Below are positions 35,846-45,262 of a stretch of 64,000 bases of DNA, piece by piece. The DNA comes from Candidatus Heimdallarchaeota archaeon LC_3 (GTDB taxonomy: Archaea > Asgardarchaeota > Heimdallarchaeia > Hodarchaeales > LC-3), in NCBI GenBank assembly GCA_001940645.1, contig MDVS01000117.1, forward strand, positions 8,444-72,443, written 5' to 3'. Positions within the stretch are counted from its first letter, which is position 1, and every line of letters starts with the position of its first letter. The position numbers and the translations under genes were made by a program. The notes beneath the pieces are model-generated. The model was given only the letters and a program-made list of their open reading frames with translations. It was not told where the DNA came from and did no database searches.

Positions 35846-36646
35846 TTATTTAACAATGTTTGCTCCAAGATCTAATAATTTGCTTTGTAAAGATTCTTTT
35901 ACTTTTTGCAAAGTTTCTTTAATATTTTCGTTTCCGTAAGCTGTAAGATGAAATGTGATTACTGATTTCAACCCTTCAGAAGTCATTTCATGAGTGGGAT
36001 GAGACTTAATATAAATTTGAGAATATTTTTCTGTCAATTCCTCTGTAACATGAGCTAAACGACTTTCTCCAATCCCTTCAATAGTAAATTCTTCTTGAAA
36101 AAATGAAGTTTTATCTTCCCTTGACTTTAACTCTGGTAAAATATGTTCATCAAAAACTACTTTCATTTCATTAGGAATCCCAGGGATACAAAAAATAGTT
36201 ACTTTATTTTTTTGATGCCGAATAGCCGGTGCAGTTCCTGCGGAATTGAACAAAGGAGTTGATCCTAATGGTAAGTTTGCCATTTTAATACTTGATGGAT
36301 TGATTTTAGCGCCTATTGAGTTATATCTTTTTTTTATCATTTCTAAGGCAACTTCATTTCGTTCTAATTTCAAACCAAGTGCAAGTGCCAGACCTTCTGA
36401 TGTCCTATCATCCCATGTTGGCCCTAAACCCCCTGTTGATATGATTGTATCAGGTCTTCTATTAATAGCTTCCATGAATCCGGTTTTAAGATCAGTAAAA
36501 TCATCACTCAAAGTTGTAATACGAGTAACTGATAATCCAAGTTCTGTGAGCTTAGATGCAATCCAATTAGCATTAGTGTTTACTATTCTTCCAATTAAAA
36601 GCTCATTGCCAAAATTAATAATCTCAGCCTTTAATACTTTCGTCAT
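35846..36646 (-). CDS. CinA N-terminal/molybdopterin-binding-like protein
   Basis: The 266-residue protein carries the COG1058 signature: IINFGNELLIGRIVNTNANW, ISTGGLGPTWDDRTSEGLAL and FCIPGIPNEMKVVFDEHILP. It is the standalone N-terminal domain of competence/damage-inducible CinA, without the C-terminal NMN deamidase domain. Homologs are linked to nucleotide repair or ADP-ribose hydrolysis; the archaeal role is uncertain. It is convergent with cca, 8 bases apart. Confidence 0.88.
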   Translation of the reverse strand: MTKVLKAEIINFGNELLIGRIVNTNANWIASKLTELGLSVTRITTLSDDFTDLKTGFMEAINRRPDTIISTGGLGPTWDDRTSEGLALALGLKLERNEVALEMIKKRYNSIGAKINPSSIKMANLPLGSTPLFNSAGTAPAIRHQKNKVTIFCIPGIPNEMKVVFDEHILPELKSREDKTSFFQEEFTIEGIGESRLAHVTEELTEKYSQIYIKSHPTHEMTSEGLKSVITFHLTAYGNENIKETLQKVKESLQSKLLDLGANIVK

Positions 36647-36730
36647 ATTACAAAATCACAGTAAGCTGTTCAGCTCATTAAACGTTTTAGAGTTTAAAAT
36701 GAATTAAAATGAAAAAGATGTTATATTATT

Positions 36731-37156
36731 TTAATATGCATAAGTTTCCCAGGAAACTATAACTACCATAATGCCAAAAGTTGCTAACAGAGAAGCAATT
36801 AGTTCCAAGAATAAAGCCAGTTGAGGAGTTCCACTTAATAACAAAAGGAAAGTCGTTCCAAAAATAACAGCAAGTGCCATAGCTCCAATCAAAGTTGGCC
36901 ATTGTTCTCCTATATCAAAACTAAATGAAAGAGAAAAACCACTCTCGTCTGTTTTTAAACCAAATCCTAATCCAATCCCTGCAATTATTGCTGCAATATA
37001 TGGTATCCAAAGTTCAAGATATAATTTATCTTCAAAACTAGGTTCTAGTATTAACTCGGGTTGGATGTTTGTTAAAAATATTACTCCCAAAGTTATAAAT
37101 AAAAAAGATATCCCACTAATAAAACCACCAATAAATTCGGATATTTTCATAATCAA
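36731..37156 (-). CDS. Uncharacterised membrane protein
   Basis: A 141-residue protein with four hydrophobic spans (FISGISFLFITLGVIFLTN, WIPYIAAIIAGIGLGFGL, LIGAMALAVIFGTTFLLLL, FLELIASLLATFGIMVVIV). No motif is recognised. It stands between the CinA-like gene and the ABC transporter genes on the same strand, with about 80 bases and 212 bases of spacing, so membership in either operon is uncertain. Confidence 0.6.
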   Translation of the reverse strand: MIMKISEFIGGFISGISFLFITLGVIFLTNIQPELILEPSFEDKLYLELWIPYIAAIIAGIGLGFGLKTDESGFSLSFSFDIGEQWPTLIGAMALAVIFGTTFLLLLSGTPQLALFLELIASLLATFGIMVVIVSWETYAY

Positions 37157-37368
37157 TGATCCTCTTACTATAATTATTTAAATCTATTTACTATTTGAAT
37201 ATTATTTTCAATAGTAATCCTTAATAAGGACATTTCATTTTGTTTGCATTATAAAGATATTTGCACATTGTTCAGGATACTAAAATACCTTTTTTTCATA
37301 TCTAAACAACAATTACAGATAGAGAATGTTTTTCTTGTTTTATTCAATGAGTTATAGTAATGTTTTTT

Positions 37369-39231
37369 TTAATACAAAAAATTTTTGTAGTAATTTTCAA
37401 TATAATGTGTAATCAAATATTTAATTACTAATCCAGTTATAATTAGAATAGTTAAATACCAAAAAACTGCTATAAAGCTTATTACCGATTGAGGAATAAC
37501 TAATCCTAAAATGAAAACCAAACCAAAAAGGGATCCAATAAAAAATCCCCAAAACACCATTCCCCAGATTTCCTTACTTACTGATACTTCGATTACCTTC
37601 ATATTAGCTCCTAAGGACTTTAATATTTGAAGGATATTTCTTCTAATATCAATTATTGTTGTAGTATATATAATAACAGCAATTATGTAGGCTAAAATTG
37701 TTGGAAATATTATTAGTAAAAGAATATTACCTAAACTATTTTGAAATTCAATATTTCGATCTATTATTGGGTCTAATGGAATCAAAGTTAATGGTATTTC
37801 TAGATTGTTTAATTTTTCTGATATTCTTATAAAATTATTGGTAGAATTAATTTTCACAATTGCGAAGTTTCGTAAATTGGAATTAAGATTAAAAATTGAA
37901 ATCATTTGTTGAGTGGATATATAAACAGTTTTTCCTTTTAAAAAAGGGTCTATCAACATAGTTTCTACTGAAAATCTTATTGCACTTTTGTTGATTTGCA
38001 GCTGTTCTTTATTTTCTAGCGGATTATTTAGAATTTCCCAAGCAGTAGATTCACCCACAGCAATTTGGTTTTCATTTAATGATTTTGGATCTTTTCCAAA
38101 AAATTGCCAATTTGAAAAGGAATCTTTCATAGATTGTCCAATAAGAAAAGTATCACCTCTCTTTGTCAATATAGAATATTGATTATCACTTATATACCGT
38201 TCATAGATTCCTAATACTGATACTAATGTAATTATTTTAAATTCTATGTTATTATTAGTAATTTTTTCACTATTGAGTATTTCTCTTACATTATTCTCTG
38301 AAAATGAATAATTTAACAAATTAATGGTTAAATTTGTTGGAGAGAAGAGTGAATATCCATCTCGGACAAAATTTTCCAATTTCGGATCAACTATCACATA
38401 TAAATTTTCATCCCCGATCCCTTGATTCATAGCTTGTATAGTTGAATCTTTTACGGAGAATGTTCCAAATAAAACTGAGGAAAAAATTGCTGTTAACATA
38501 ATTAGTGAAAGAAAATGACTTTTTACTAAATAAAATGTTCGACTAAAATTGATTCTAGCAAGCTTGTGAACAATTTTATTTGCTTTTGTAGAAGGAATGA
38601 AAAATGATATCCAAATGGGAAGTTTTAATTCGGGTTGAATTTCTCCAGAGAGAATTTCGGTATAGAATTTTTTAATAGATCTAACAACTATAATTGAAGC
38701 AAAAATGTAGCTGAGAATAAGAAAGGTTAAGACAAATATGAGAGAAATAGTTAACATATCCATGAAAGATACTTGAATGAAAACATCAAAATTTAATATA
38801 GACAAATATATTGATACAAAAAAGAAAAGAAAATTTCCTATTAGTATGGATAATAAACATGATAATAAACTGATTATTAATATTTCTGCAATTAATCTGT
38901 CTGTGATTTTTTCAATTAAACCTCCGACTGCTAACATCAATGCTACATCTTTTTTTTTAGTTTGGAAAAATGTTCTCAAAGTCATTAAAAAAAAGAAAAG
39001 AGATGAAATAAAAGAAAGAACTGCTATAATTATTACAAAAGCAGCATATCTATTTGAAAGTGTTGTATTAATTAATAATCCGTCATCAAATCGAATCAGT
39101 GATTCTGTAAAATTCGCTGCCAGTAAAAATGCAAAAATACTACTAGCAAGGCTAACTGATTGGCCTAATAATAAATATTTACTCTCATTTCTAGAATGAA
39201 AATTATTCCATCCATAAGACCAAGCACCCAT
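37369..39231 (-). CDS. ABC transporter permease, FtsX/MacB-like
   Basis: The 620-residue membrane protein has FtsX-type topology. One N-terminal span is followed by a cluster of spans (about residues 60-190), a large extracytoplasmic loop (about 265-480), and three C-terminal spans. The segment ILQILKSLGANMKVIEVSVS before the last spans is the typical cytoplasmic coupling helix. It probably works with the ATPase encoded immediately upstream (39283-40014). The substrate is unknown; relatives export lipoproteins, peptides or act mechanically on the envelope. Confidence 0.82.
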   Translation of the reverse strand: MGAWSYGWNNFHSRNESKYLLLGQSVSLASSIFAFLLAANFTESLIRFDDGLLINTTLSNRYAAFVIIIAVLSFISSLFFFLMTLRTFFQTKKKDVALMLAVGGLIEKITDRLIAEILIISLLSCLLSILIGNFLFFFVSIYLSILNFDVFIQVSFMDMLTISLIFVLTFLILSYIFASIIVVRSIKKFYTEILSGEIQPELKLPIWISFFIPSTKANKIVHKLARINFSRTFYLVKSHFLSLIMLTAIFSSVLFGTFSVKDSTIQAMNQGIGDENLYVIVDPKLENFVRDGYSLFSPTNLTINLLNYSFSENNVREILNSEKITNNNIEFKIITLVSVLGIYERYISDNQYSILTKRGDTFLIGQSMKDSFSNWQFFGKDPKSLNENQIAVGESTAWEILNNPLENKEQLQINKSAIRFSVETMLIDPFLKGKTVYISTQQMISIFNLNSNLRNFAIVKINSTNNFIRISEKLNNLEIPLTLIPLDPIIDRNIEFQNSLGNILLLIIFPTILAYIIAVIIYTTTIIDIRRNILQILKSLGANMKVIEVSVSKEIWGMVFWGFFIGSLFGLVFILGLVIPQSVISFIAVFWYLTILIITGLVIKYLITHYIENYYKNFLY

Positions 39232-39282
39232 AATTATCAGTTCAGAATTGATTATTTTATATTACAAATAATGTTCGAATAA

Positions 39283-40014
39283 CTAGTTTTGATTATCATC
39301 TAAATCGAATTCTTTTCCTTTCTCAGGTTCTGATATCCTTTTAAAAGAAAAATTAGTTTTTTCATTTTCTTTTAATTCTAAAATACATGTTCCAAGCTCA
39401 AAGATAGACGTATCATGAGTTGCGACAACGATTGTTATATCAAACTCAGTATGCACTGTTCTTAAAATTTTAATGATAAAGCTTCTTGTCATATTATCTA
39501 AATTTGCAGTAGGTTCATCAGCTAGTAATATGGAAGGATTATTTACTAATGCACGTGCGAAAGCTGTACGTTGTTGCTCTCCACCTGATAATTGTGATGG
39601 AAAATGGTTGGCTCTAGATTTAAGACCAATACGTTCCAAATGGTCTAAGGCAATCGTACGAGCTTCATTGGAAAAGGCACCAGACAGTTCTAATGGTAAC
39701 ATAACATTCTCCAAACAAGTTAATGTGGGTATTAAATGAAAATCTTGAAAAACAAAACCTATGTAAGCTGCCCGAAAAAGCGCTAATTTCTCCTGATTCA
39801 TTTCACCAAGATTATTTCTTGAAATCAAGACTTTACCATTTGAATATTGTGTTAAACCACCTATTATTTTAAGTAAAGTTGTTTTTCCGGTGCCAGAGGC
39901 TCCCCGAATTATAACAAAATCTCTTTCTTTTGCTTTGAAAGATAAATCTTCGAGAATCGAGATCTTTTCTTTATTTAGCATATAAAACTTTGAAACTTCT
40001 TCGAAATCTATCAT
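39283..40014 (-). CDS. ABC transporter ATP-binding protein, LolD/MacB-like
   Basis: The 243-residue ATPase is complete: Walker A GASGTGKTT, Q-loop FVFQDFHLIPTLTCLENVML, signature LSGGEQQRTAFARAL, Walker B SILLADEPT and the H-loop VVATHD. This is the MacB/LolD subfamily pattern. It is followed 51 bases later by its permease in the same orientation. Confidence 0.93.
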   Translation of the reverse strand: MIDFEEVSKFYMLNKEKISILEDLSFKAKERDFVIIRGASGTGKTTLLKIIGGLTQYSNGKVLISRNNLGEMNQEKLALFRAAYIGFVFQDFHLIPTLTCLENVMLPLELSGAFSNEARTIALDHLERIGLKSRANHFPSQLSGGEQQRTAFARALVNNPSILLADEPTANLDNMTRSFIIKILRTVHTEFDITIVVATHDTSIFELGTCILELKENEKTNFSFKRISEPEKGKEFDLDDNQN

Positions 40015-40123
40015 TGATTATTCCAATAAATTGATAATAAAATCCATTTGAATTTTTATTAAAAAAATATTAAATTATTTGTTTATAGACGATGTATTTC
40101 CTAAAAAAAATATTCTCTTTTTC

Positions 40124-41605
40124 TTATTTTTTTATATCATTTTGAAAGAATTTCAGACTAATATTTTCTTTGGTAGCAATTACGAGACTGCTTATAAGAA
40201 TAATTATACCTGTTGTCTGAATGAATACTCCTATGAGGAAGTTTACATTACGATGGAAAATAACATTGACTGTATAATTAATATTTGCATAAACATTTGT
40301 TTGGTTCCAATGTGGGGCAGAAATCCAATCATATAAAATAAATCCAACCGAAATACTTTGTTTTCCGGTAGTGAAGATAATTGGAGGCTGAAAGATCTCC
40401 TTTATATCAATTTTATTATATAAAACAGATGAATCACTAATTAGGGCATTAACAGATTGTTTGTACAAAGTTTTGAACTCTAAATCTGTAGAATTAATTA
40501 TTTCACTCATATTCTCAGTTTGACTAAACAAAATAGAAACTTTACTTTCCCATTCTGTGATTCTATCTTGTGGAGCAAAAATCAAAGCTAAACTAGCATT
40601 TGCAACAGAAATACTATTAGAAATTAAATGAATCTCATTTAAAGAGTTAGGATCAAGAGGTTGATACATAGATTCAAAGACAGTTTTTGACGAAGGAGAT
40701 AAAAAATCATCGGTAAACTGAAGAGTTGAAGTATTTGTTCTAGAATCATTAAGTTCTGACCCTAACATTGGCCCTAAGGAAAAACCAATTAATAAAAGAA
40801 TTAAAGAAGATCCTAGTAACCATTTTGGTATTTGATTCCAAATATTAGTAATATTACCAAATAAATTGGATATCTTTTTTGGCCAATGTATCTTAAACCC
40901 AGATAAAAGTGGTTTAATAACATAATTAATATATAAAATAAAAATAATTGAATGTAAGATTAATCCAACTAATAATAGATCAAATTCTGGCCTTCCAAAA
41001 TAAGAAATTATTTGATCAGGAGACCAATTAAGTAAATAAACTTGTAAAGATTGAAGATTTGAAAAATCGATATCTATTTTTAATTCTTTAGGTGTCCATG
41101 GCAAGAGAAAAAAGGGATAGGCTAGAATTTCTATTAATACTTTGGGTTGATACACACCATCATCAAATGGCCAAAATAATAACATTCCCCCTTCAGCAGA
41201 ATCAATGTCTAAAATTAAATGCATTATCCAAAATAATGATGCTAGAATGAAGGAATAACCTATCAATCTTGTTAAATTTATTGAATCAGTTTTCAATTGA
41301 ATTTCATTTTTGTAGTAATTGAATAAAATAACGCTTATTCCAATCAGTACCAATATCAGCGGAAAAAAGATAGAATGTGTAGCTCCTCTGTGATAAAAAA
41401 TGTTTAAAACAGGTTCCCCTCCAGGAATCCAACCGGTAAACAATCTAATAAGATAGTCTAAATCTGGACCTATTGCAAATAGAGAAGTTATGAAGAATAA
41501 TAATCTTGTTCGTTTTGATTCTAAATAAGTTTTTCTTAATTTAGTACCAATTAACATCCATATTAAAAGCGATTCTAATGCTAAGTGGGTTGTAAACCAA
41601 GTCAT
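40124..41605 (-). CDS. Membrane-bound metal-dependent hydrolase, YdjM-like, with extracytoplasmic domain
   Basis: The N-terminal region has the YdjM/DUF457 metal-site motifs: TTHLALESLL, the GPDLDYLIRL segment, YHRGATHSIFFP and HLILDIDSAEGG. These are spread over several membrane spans. A C-terminal region of about 180 residues between two spans looks extracytoplasmic. Function is unknown; relatives are linked to membrane phospholipid hydrolysis. The length (493) is greater than simple YdjM proteins because of that extra domain. Confidence 0.78.
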   Translation of the reverse strand: MTWFTTHLALESLLIWMLIGTKLRKTYLESKRTRLLFFITSLFAIGPDLDYLIRLFTGWIPGGEPVLNIFYHRGATHSIFFPLILVLIGISVILFNYYKNEIQLKTDSINLTRLIGYSFILASLFWIMHLILDIDSAEGGMLLFWPFDDGVYQPKVLIEILAYPFFLLPWTPKELKIDIDFSNLQSLQVYLLNWSPDQIISYFGRPEFDLLLVGLILHSIIFILYINYVIKPLLSGFKIHWPKKISNLFGNITNIWNQIPKWLLGSSLILLLIGFSLGPMLGSELNDSRTNTSTLQFTDDFLSPSSKTVFESMYQPLDPNSLNEIHLISNSISVANASLALIFAPQDRITEWESKVSILFSQTENMSEIINSTDLEFKTLYKQSVNALISDSSVLYNKIDIKEIFQPPIIFTTGKQSISVGFILYDWISAPHWNQTNVYANINYTVNVIFHRNVNFLIGVFIQTTGIIILISSLVIATKENISLKFFQNDIKK

Positions 41606-41856
41606 TTATAGTATCAAACCATTAAAACATTATTGTAATGATATATCTAAAATAATTAAATTGAATATTATATAAAATTGAAATTACCAAATAAATAAAG
41701 TTGTAGTTAAAGACTAAAGAAACAAAATTATTTACGTCATTGTTCTTAGAGAAGCAAAGTAAGTTTTTTATCCTTAATTGTTAAAATAGCTATAATTTCG
41801 ATATTTATTGCTATTATTATGTTTAATTATGATTGAAAAATGGAATACTCATAAAA

Positions 41857-42879
41857 ATGTTAACTGATACATTTCTAAAAAAAGCAGAATCTTTTATAAT
41901 TAATCTCTTAATCAAACAGCATTATAAACAACCAAGCTATGTTAGAGATACTGATTCTATAAAAAAATATCTTAATTTTTTTAAACATGATACATTAAAG
42001 TTGTTTTTACCAATTTCTAAGAAATATCATATTGATACAAGCAATGCAACCATTATAGCTCCTGACCATTATGTGATTCAGTTTCCCACCCCATATAATC
42101 CTGTTCCTCTTTTTAAAGAGGAATTTATAAAAGACAACCAATTACAAATAGCAAAGTTGCATTATTTTCCATATAATAAAAGAAAAAAAGCTGAGATCTC
42201 AGATAGAGCCATGATCTATATTCATGGATGGGGTAGGGGAAATTTTAATTTTGAAAAACAATTTCAATTCAAAATTTTTCAGAAATCTTATAATGTCGAT
42301 ATTTTTGCTTTAGAGCTCCCTTATCATAACACTAGAAATCCCAATCCTAATACTACTTTTTCTGGACAAGGATTTCTTGATTCCGACTTAGTTCGGACTA
42401 TAGAAGCTTTCAGACAATCAACCATTGAATCATTTTTTCTCCTAAGATTTTTGAATAAAATTTATTCTGATGTAGGTGCTGTTGGTGTTTCATTAGGAGC
42501 TCATATCTTAATAATGCTGAATATGTTACTTGAACAAAATATGTTTTCTCTTACCTGCTTGGTTGGAACACCAATGAGAGAAAATATCCGAAATCTCAAA
42601 ATTTCCCCAAATATGATAAATTCTATGAAAAATAAGGAAGTTATGAAAGCATTATCAATCCTGGACTTCAGTAAAATACCTATAAAGCATTATAATGAAG
42701 ACCAATATCTGTTTGGTGGACGTTTTGATTCAATAATATCCCCAAATACTGTAAAAAATTTGGGAAGACATATTAAAAGTAAAACTTATCTTGTTCCAAC
42801 AGGACACTTCACTTTTCCTTTATATTTTCCATTTATTGTTAAAAAAATAGCGCAATGGCCGAATAATGTCACAAAGTAA
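41857..42879 (+). CDS. Alpha/beta hydrolase
   Basis: The protein has a serine-hydrolase fold: oxyanion region IYIHGWGRGNF, nucleophile elbow GVSLGA, the acid in GGRFDSII and the His in VPTGHFTFP near the C-terminus. All three triad members are in the right order. The substrate is unknown. A TTG at 41833 would add eight residues; ATG at 41857 is preferred. It lies 100 bases upstream of the PlsC-like gene, consistent with a lipid-related role (inference). Confidence 0.82.
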   Translation: MLTDTFLKKAESFIINLLIKQHYKQPSYVRDTDSIKKYLNFFKHDTLKLFLPISKKYHIDTSNATIIAPDHYVIQFPTPYNPVPLFKEEFIKDNQLQIAKLHYFPYNKRKKAEISDRAMIYIHGWGRGNFNFEKQFQFKIFQKSYNVDIFALELPYHNTRNPNPNTTFSGQGFLDSDLVRTIEAFRQSTIESFFLLRFLNKIYSDVGAVGVSLGAHILIMLNMLLEQNMFSLTCLVGTPMRENIRNLKISPNMINSMKNKEVMKALSILDFSKIPIKHYNEDQYLFGGRFDSIISPNTVKNLGRHIKSKTYLVPTGHFTFPLYFPFIVKKIAQWPNNVTK

Positions 42880-42978
42880 GTTGGATATTATAACAAAAAC
42901 CTTACATTATATTTAACAAATATGAAAAAATTAAGTTTCTAATTTAACAAAAGCAAATATTGTTGTGGAAGAGCCAAA

Positions 42979-43704
42979 ATGCCTTCAGATTTAGAATATA
43001 AGATTGCAAAACAAGTAATAGCTACAATATCAAAAGTGGCGTATAGAATGAAAGTTTCAGGATTAGAAAATCTTGAAGGATTAAAACCACCTTATGTGAT
43101 GGCTGCTAATCATCATTCGACTTATGATGCTTTATTGATGGGCATGTTTATTGAAGCAAAAGTACAATTTCTTGGGAAAAAATCGGCATTGTTTAATAAC
43201 AAAGTTTGGTCAGCAATCAATAATTATTTTGGAACTATTCCGGTTCAAGACAAACCTGGGCAAAATACTCAGGCAATTAATGCTGGTTTAAGTGTTTTAA
43301 ATTCAGGTAATGTATTGGGAATCTTTCCAGAAGGACATATCGTAGCTCATAAAAAATCTTTCGAAGGTAAAACAGGAGTAGCACGTTTTGCTATACAAGC
43401 TGGTGTACCAGTATTACCAGTAGGTATACTCGGAACTGAAGATGTACTCCCTTATCCTGAATATGGGCAACCTCCTGCTATTTGGCCGCGTATAGGAAAA
43501 AAAGTTGAAGTTCATTTTCGTCCGCCTTTATATTTTGACAAATATAAACCAGATGATATAAATAATAAAAAAGCCCTTAGAGATGTAACCGATGCAATTA
43601 TGAAGGAAATTCGAATTGCAAGTAAGGGGTATGGCTGTCCAGCTCCCTATCTTTATAATCTAATCAAAGAGGGTGTTTTAACTAAAGAACAAATAATTAA
43701 TTAA
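42979..43704 (+). CDS. plsC: PlsC-type 1-acylglycerol-3-phosphate acyltransferase
   Basis: The 241-residue protein has the HX4D acyltransferase motif as AANHHSTYDALLMG (residues about 39-52), the substrate-binding FPEGH near residue 115, and GVARFAIQAGVPVLPVGI. In bacteria and eukaryotes it acylates lysophosphatidate using fatty acyl donors. In archaea, whose lipids are ether-linked isoprenoids, its role is unsettled. Asgard genomes are known to encode such enzymes. The protein is probably membrane-associated without clear spans. Confidence 0.9.
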   Translation: MPSDLEYKIAKQVIATISKVAYRMKVSGLENLEGLKPPYVMAANHHSTYDALLMGMFIEAKVQFLGKKSALFNNKVWSAINNYFGTIPVQDKPGQNTQAINAGLSVLNSGNVLGIFPEGHIVAHKKSFEGKTGVARFAIQAGVPVLPVGILGTEDVLPYPEYGQPPAIWPRIGKKVEVHFRPPLYFDKYKPDDINNKKALRDVTDAIMKEIRIASKGYGCPAPYLYNLIKEGVLTKEQIIN

Positions 43705-43755
43705 AACTAGATTTACTATCTTGAGGAGATTTCAATTCTAGAAGACTTATTTCCA

Positions 43756-44037
43756 ATGTTAATGTGCCCTTATTGTGGAGAAGAACCTCCAAATCCACGT
43801 TTACAACTTCATCAATTACTTACTTCTGAATTAAAACATGGAAAACGTATCCATCATGGTGTTGTGTATTGTGAAGAATGTACACGATTTTGGATGATCC
43901 ACGATGACATACTATATATGTCAACTGATGATATTCGAGATAAGAAAAAAGAACTTGAATTCCTTCGCGAATGGCAAGAACAACTACCAGAACATATAAC
44001 TCAGCAATCAAAACCTTATAATTTAAAAATAAACTGA
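43756..44037 (+). CDS. Trm112-like zinc-ribbon protein
   Basis: The 93-residue protein has MLMCPYCGEEPPN, then GVVYCEECTRFWMIHDDILYM, with both CxxC pairs of the Trm112 family. Trm112 is the activating partner of several RNA and protein methyltransferases. ATG 43756 gives a very short N-terminus. The frame is open further upstream to ATT 43735, preceded by GAGGAG, which would restore the usual L-x-D-L-F lead-in; a non-ATG start is possible. Confidence 0.72.
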   Translation: MLMCPYCGEEPPNPRLQLHQLLTSELKHGKRIHHGVVYCEECTRFWMIHDDILYMSTDDIRDKKKELEFLREWQEQLPEHITQQSKPYNLKIN

Positions 44038-44065
44038 TAAAGTAAACTTTCTAAGAATAGAATCC

Positions 44066-44123
44066 TGTCACCAGTCAGATTCGAACCACAAGGTCACTCT
44101 ACTGAATAGTCATTTGTGACGAC
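44066..44123 (-). pseudogene. tRNA-like remnant, anticodon arm deleted (tRNA-Thr-like)
   Basis: On the minus strand the ends form a 7-bp acceptor helix with two G-T pairs (GTCGTCA with TGGTGAC). Between them are a D-loop-like TTCAGTAGAG, GTGACCTTGT resembling the 5' side of an anticodon arm with TGT, and a T-loop-like GGTTCGAATC. The total is 57-58 bases, so about 16 are missing and the T stem no longer pairs. It is most likely a decayed tRNA gene. Confidence 0.45.
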
Positions 44124-44281
44124 TTTCATCATTCTGATTTACAAGATCTAATTAAGAAAAAACTCTCTAATAATATTATGTTTATGAATCTTAATCACAT
44201 TTGGTATTTGTGTATTTTAAGTATCTGTCCGTAACTATTCATTTAAATACCATTTATACGTTTAGGAATATTGAAAAGCAA

Positions 44282-44998
44282 ATGTTAACAAATGACGATA
44301 ATGACAATAGTAGTTTTCAGAATTCTAGTGATTTTGATCAACAAACTCCATCTCAACATACAGATGAGCTCGGACAAAGAAATCATGATTCGTTACCGGC
44401 ATCCTTTCAAAAAATTGTGTATATTCCAAAAGCAAATAATTTAGAATCGGAAATTCTATCATTATATACTTCAAAAATACCAAACTTTGGTTATTCTTTT
44501 ACTGGATTAAAAAGAAAATTAGGAAATATTCATCAACAGAGTTTAGCCAATTCTCTGGATCGTTTAATTGAAGATTCCTATCTTGTTAAAGATCAGTTTG
44601 GAAATTATTTACTGGATCCTGAAAAATCTTCAAGAAACCGATTTAAAAGCAATTTTAATAAAAATTCAGATGTATTATGGGATGAACGGTGGTCAGGAAG
44701 ACCTTTGCAACATATTTCGGTAAAAAAGATATATCAGGATTTGCACGGAAAATGGTTTGGGAAGAGTAGGTTTGTTGGAGGAGTTTATAATTCCCAAAAG
44801 AATGAAGCTCTTTTAGAATGGGTAAATACAACTAATGATGGACAATCACAGCTAAATATAAAATTTGATGAGGTTAGAGCAAGATTTAGAAACTTAGAAT
44901 GGATTGAGCGTGATAAAGCGTTAGAAGTTTTTAACCGATCATTCACATCAAATAACATTTTGATGATCTTTGAACCATCCCAAAAGTATAACAACTAA
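44282..44998 (+). CDS. Uncharacterised protein with winged-helix-like segment
   Basis: From ATG 44282 the protein is about 238 residues. It has a hydrophilic N-terminus, a winged-helix-like middle (LESEILSLYTSKIPNFGYSF, LANSLDRLIEDSYLVKD) and a C-terminal basic/aromatic domain. The ORF opens at 44201 but the first 27 residues look non-coding. I do not recognise the family. DNA or RNA binding is only a guess. Confidence 0.5.
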   Translation: MLTNDDNDNSSFQNSSDFDQQTPSQHTDELGQRNHDSLPASFQKIVYIPKANNLESEILSLYTSKIPNFGYSFTGLKRKLGNIHQQSLANSLDRLIEDSYLVKDQFGNYLLDPEKSSRNRFKSNFNKNSDVLWDERWSGRPLQHISVKKIYQDLHGKWFGKSRFVGGVYNSQKNEALLEWVNTTNDGQSQLNIKFDEVRARFRNLEWIERDKALEVFNRSFTSNNILMIFEPSQKYNN

Positions 44999-45224
44999 AT
45001 CAAGATTTTAAATAACAGTTTTGAGTTTGAAAATATGACATAGAACTTTTCTCTTATTTTAATTCAAAATTTAAAGATTTTTTTCCATTTCAAATAATAA
45101 AAAACACTTTCAGCGATTTTAAAGTTATTTTAGGATTACTATTAGACTTTCCTAGAATGAAATTATCATTTCACCAGATAACTTAGTCATTAAGTATCAA
45201 AAATCCAATATTCATCCATAACAA

Positions 45225-45262
45225 TATTTCTTAATTATATAACAAATTTTGGTGAATAATTA
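45225..45262 (+). promoter_or_regulatory. Promoter and RBS of the proteasome operon
   Basis: TTAATTATATAAC (about 45231-45243) is a box A candidate and GGTGAA (45251-45256) a ribosome-binding site 6 bases before the ATG at 45262. With box A this close, transcription would give a short leader or start at an upstream AT-rich site. The next three genes have no room for promoters, so the four proteasome genes should share one transcript. Confidence 0.4.
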
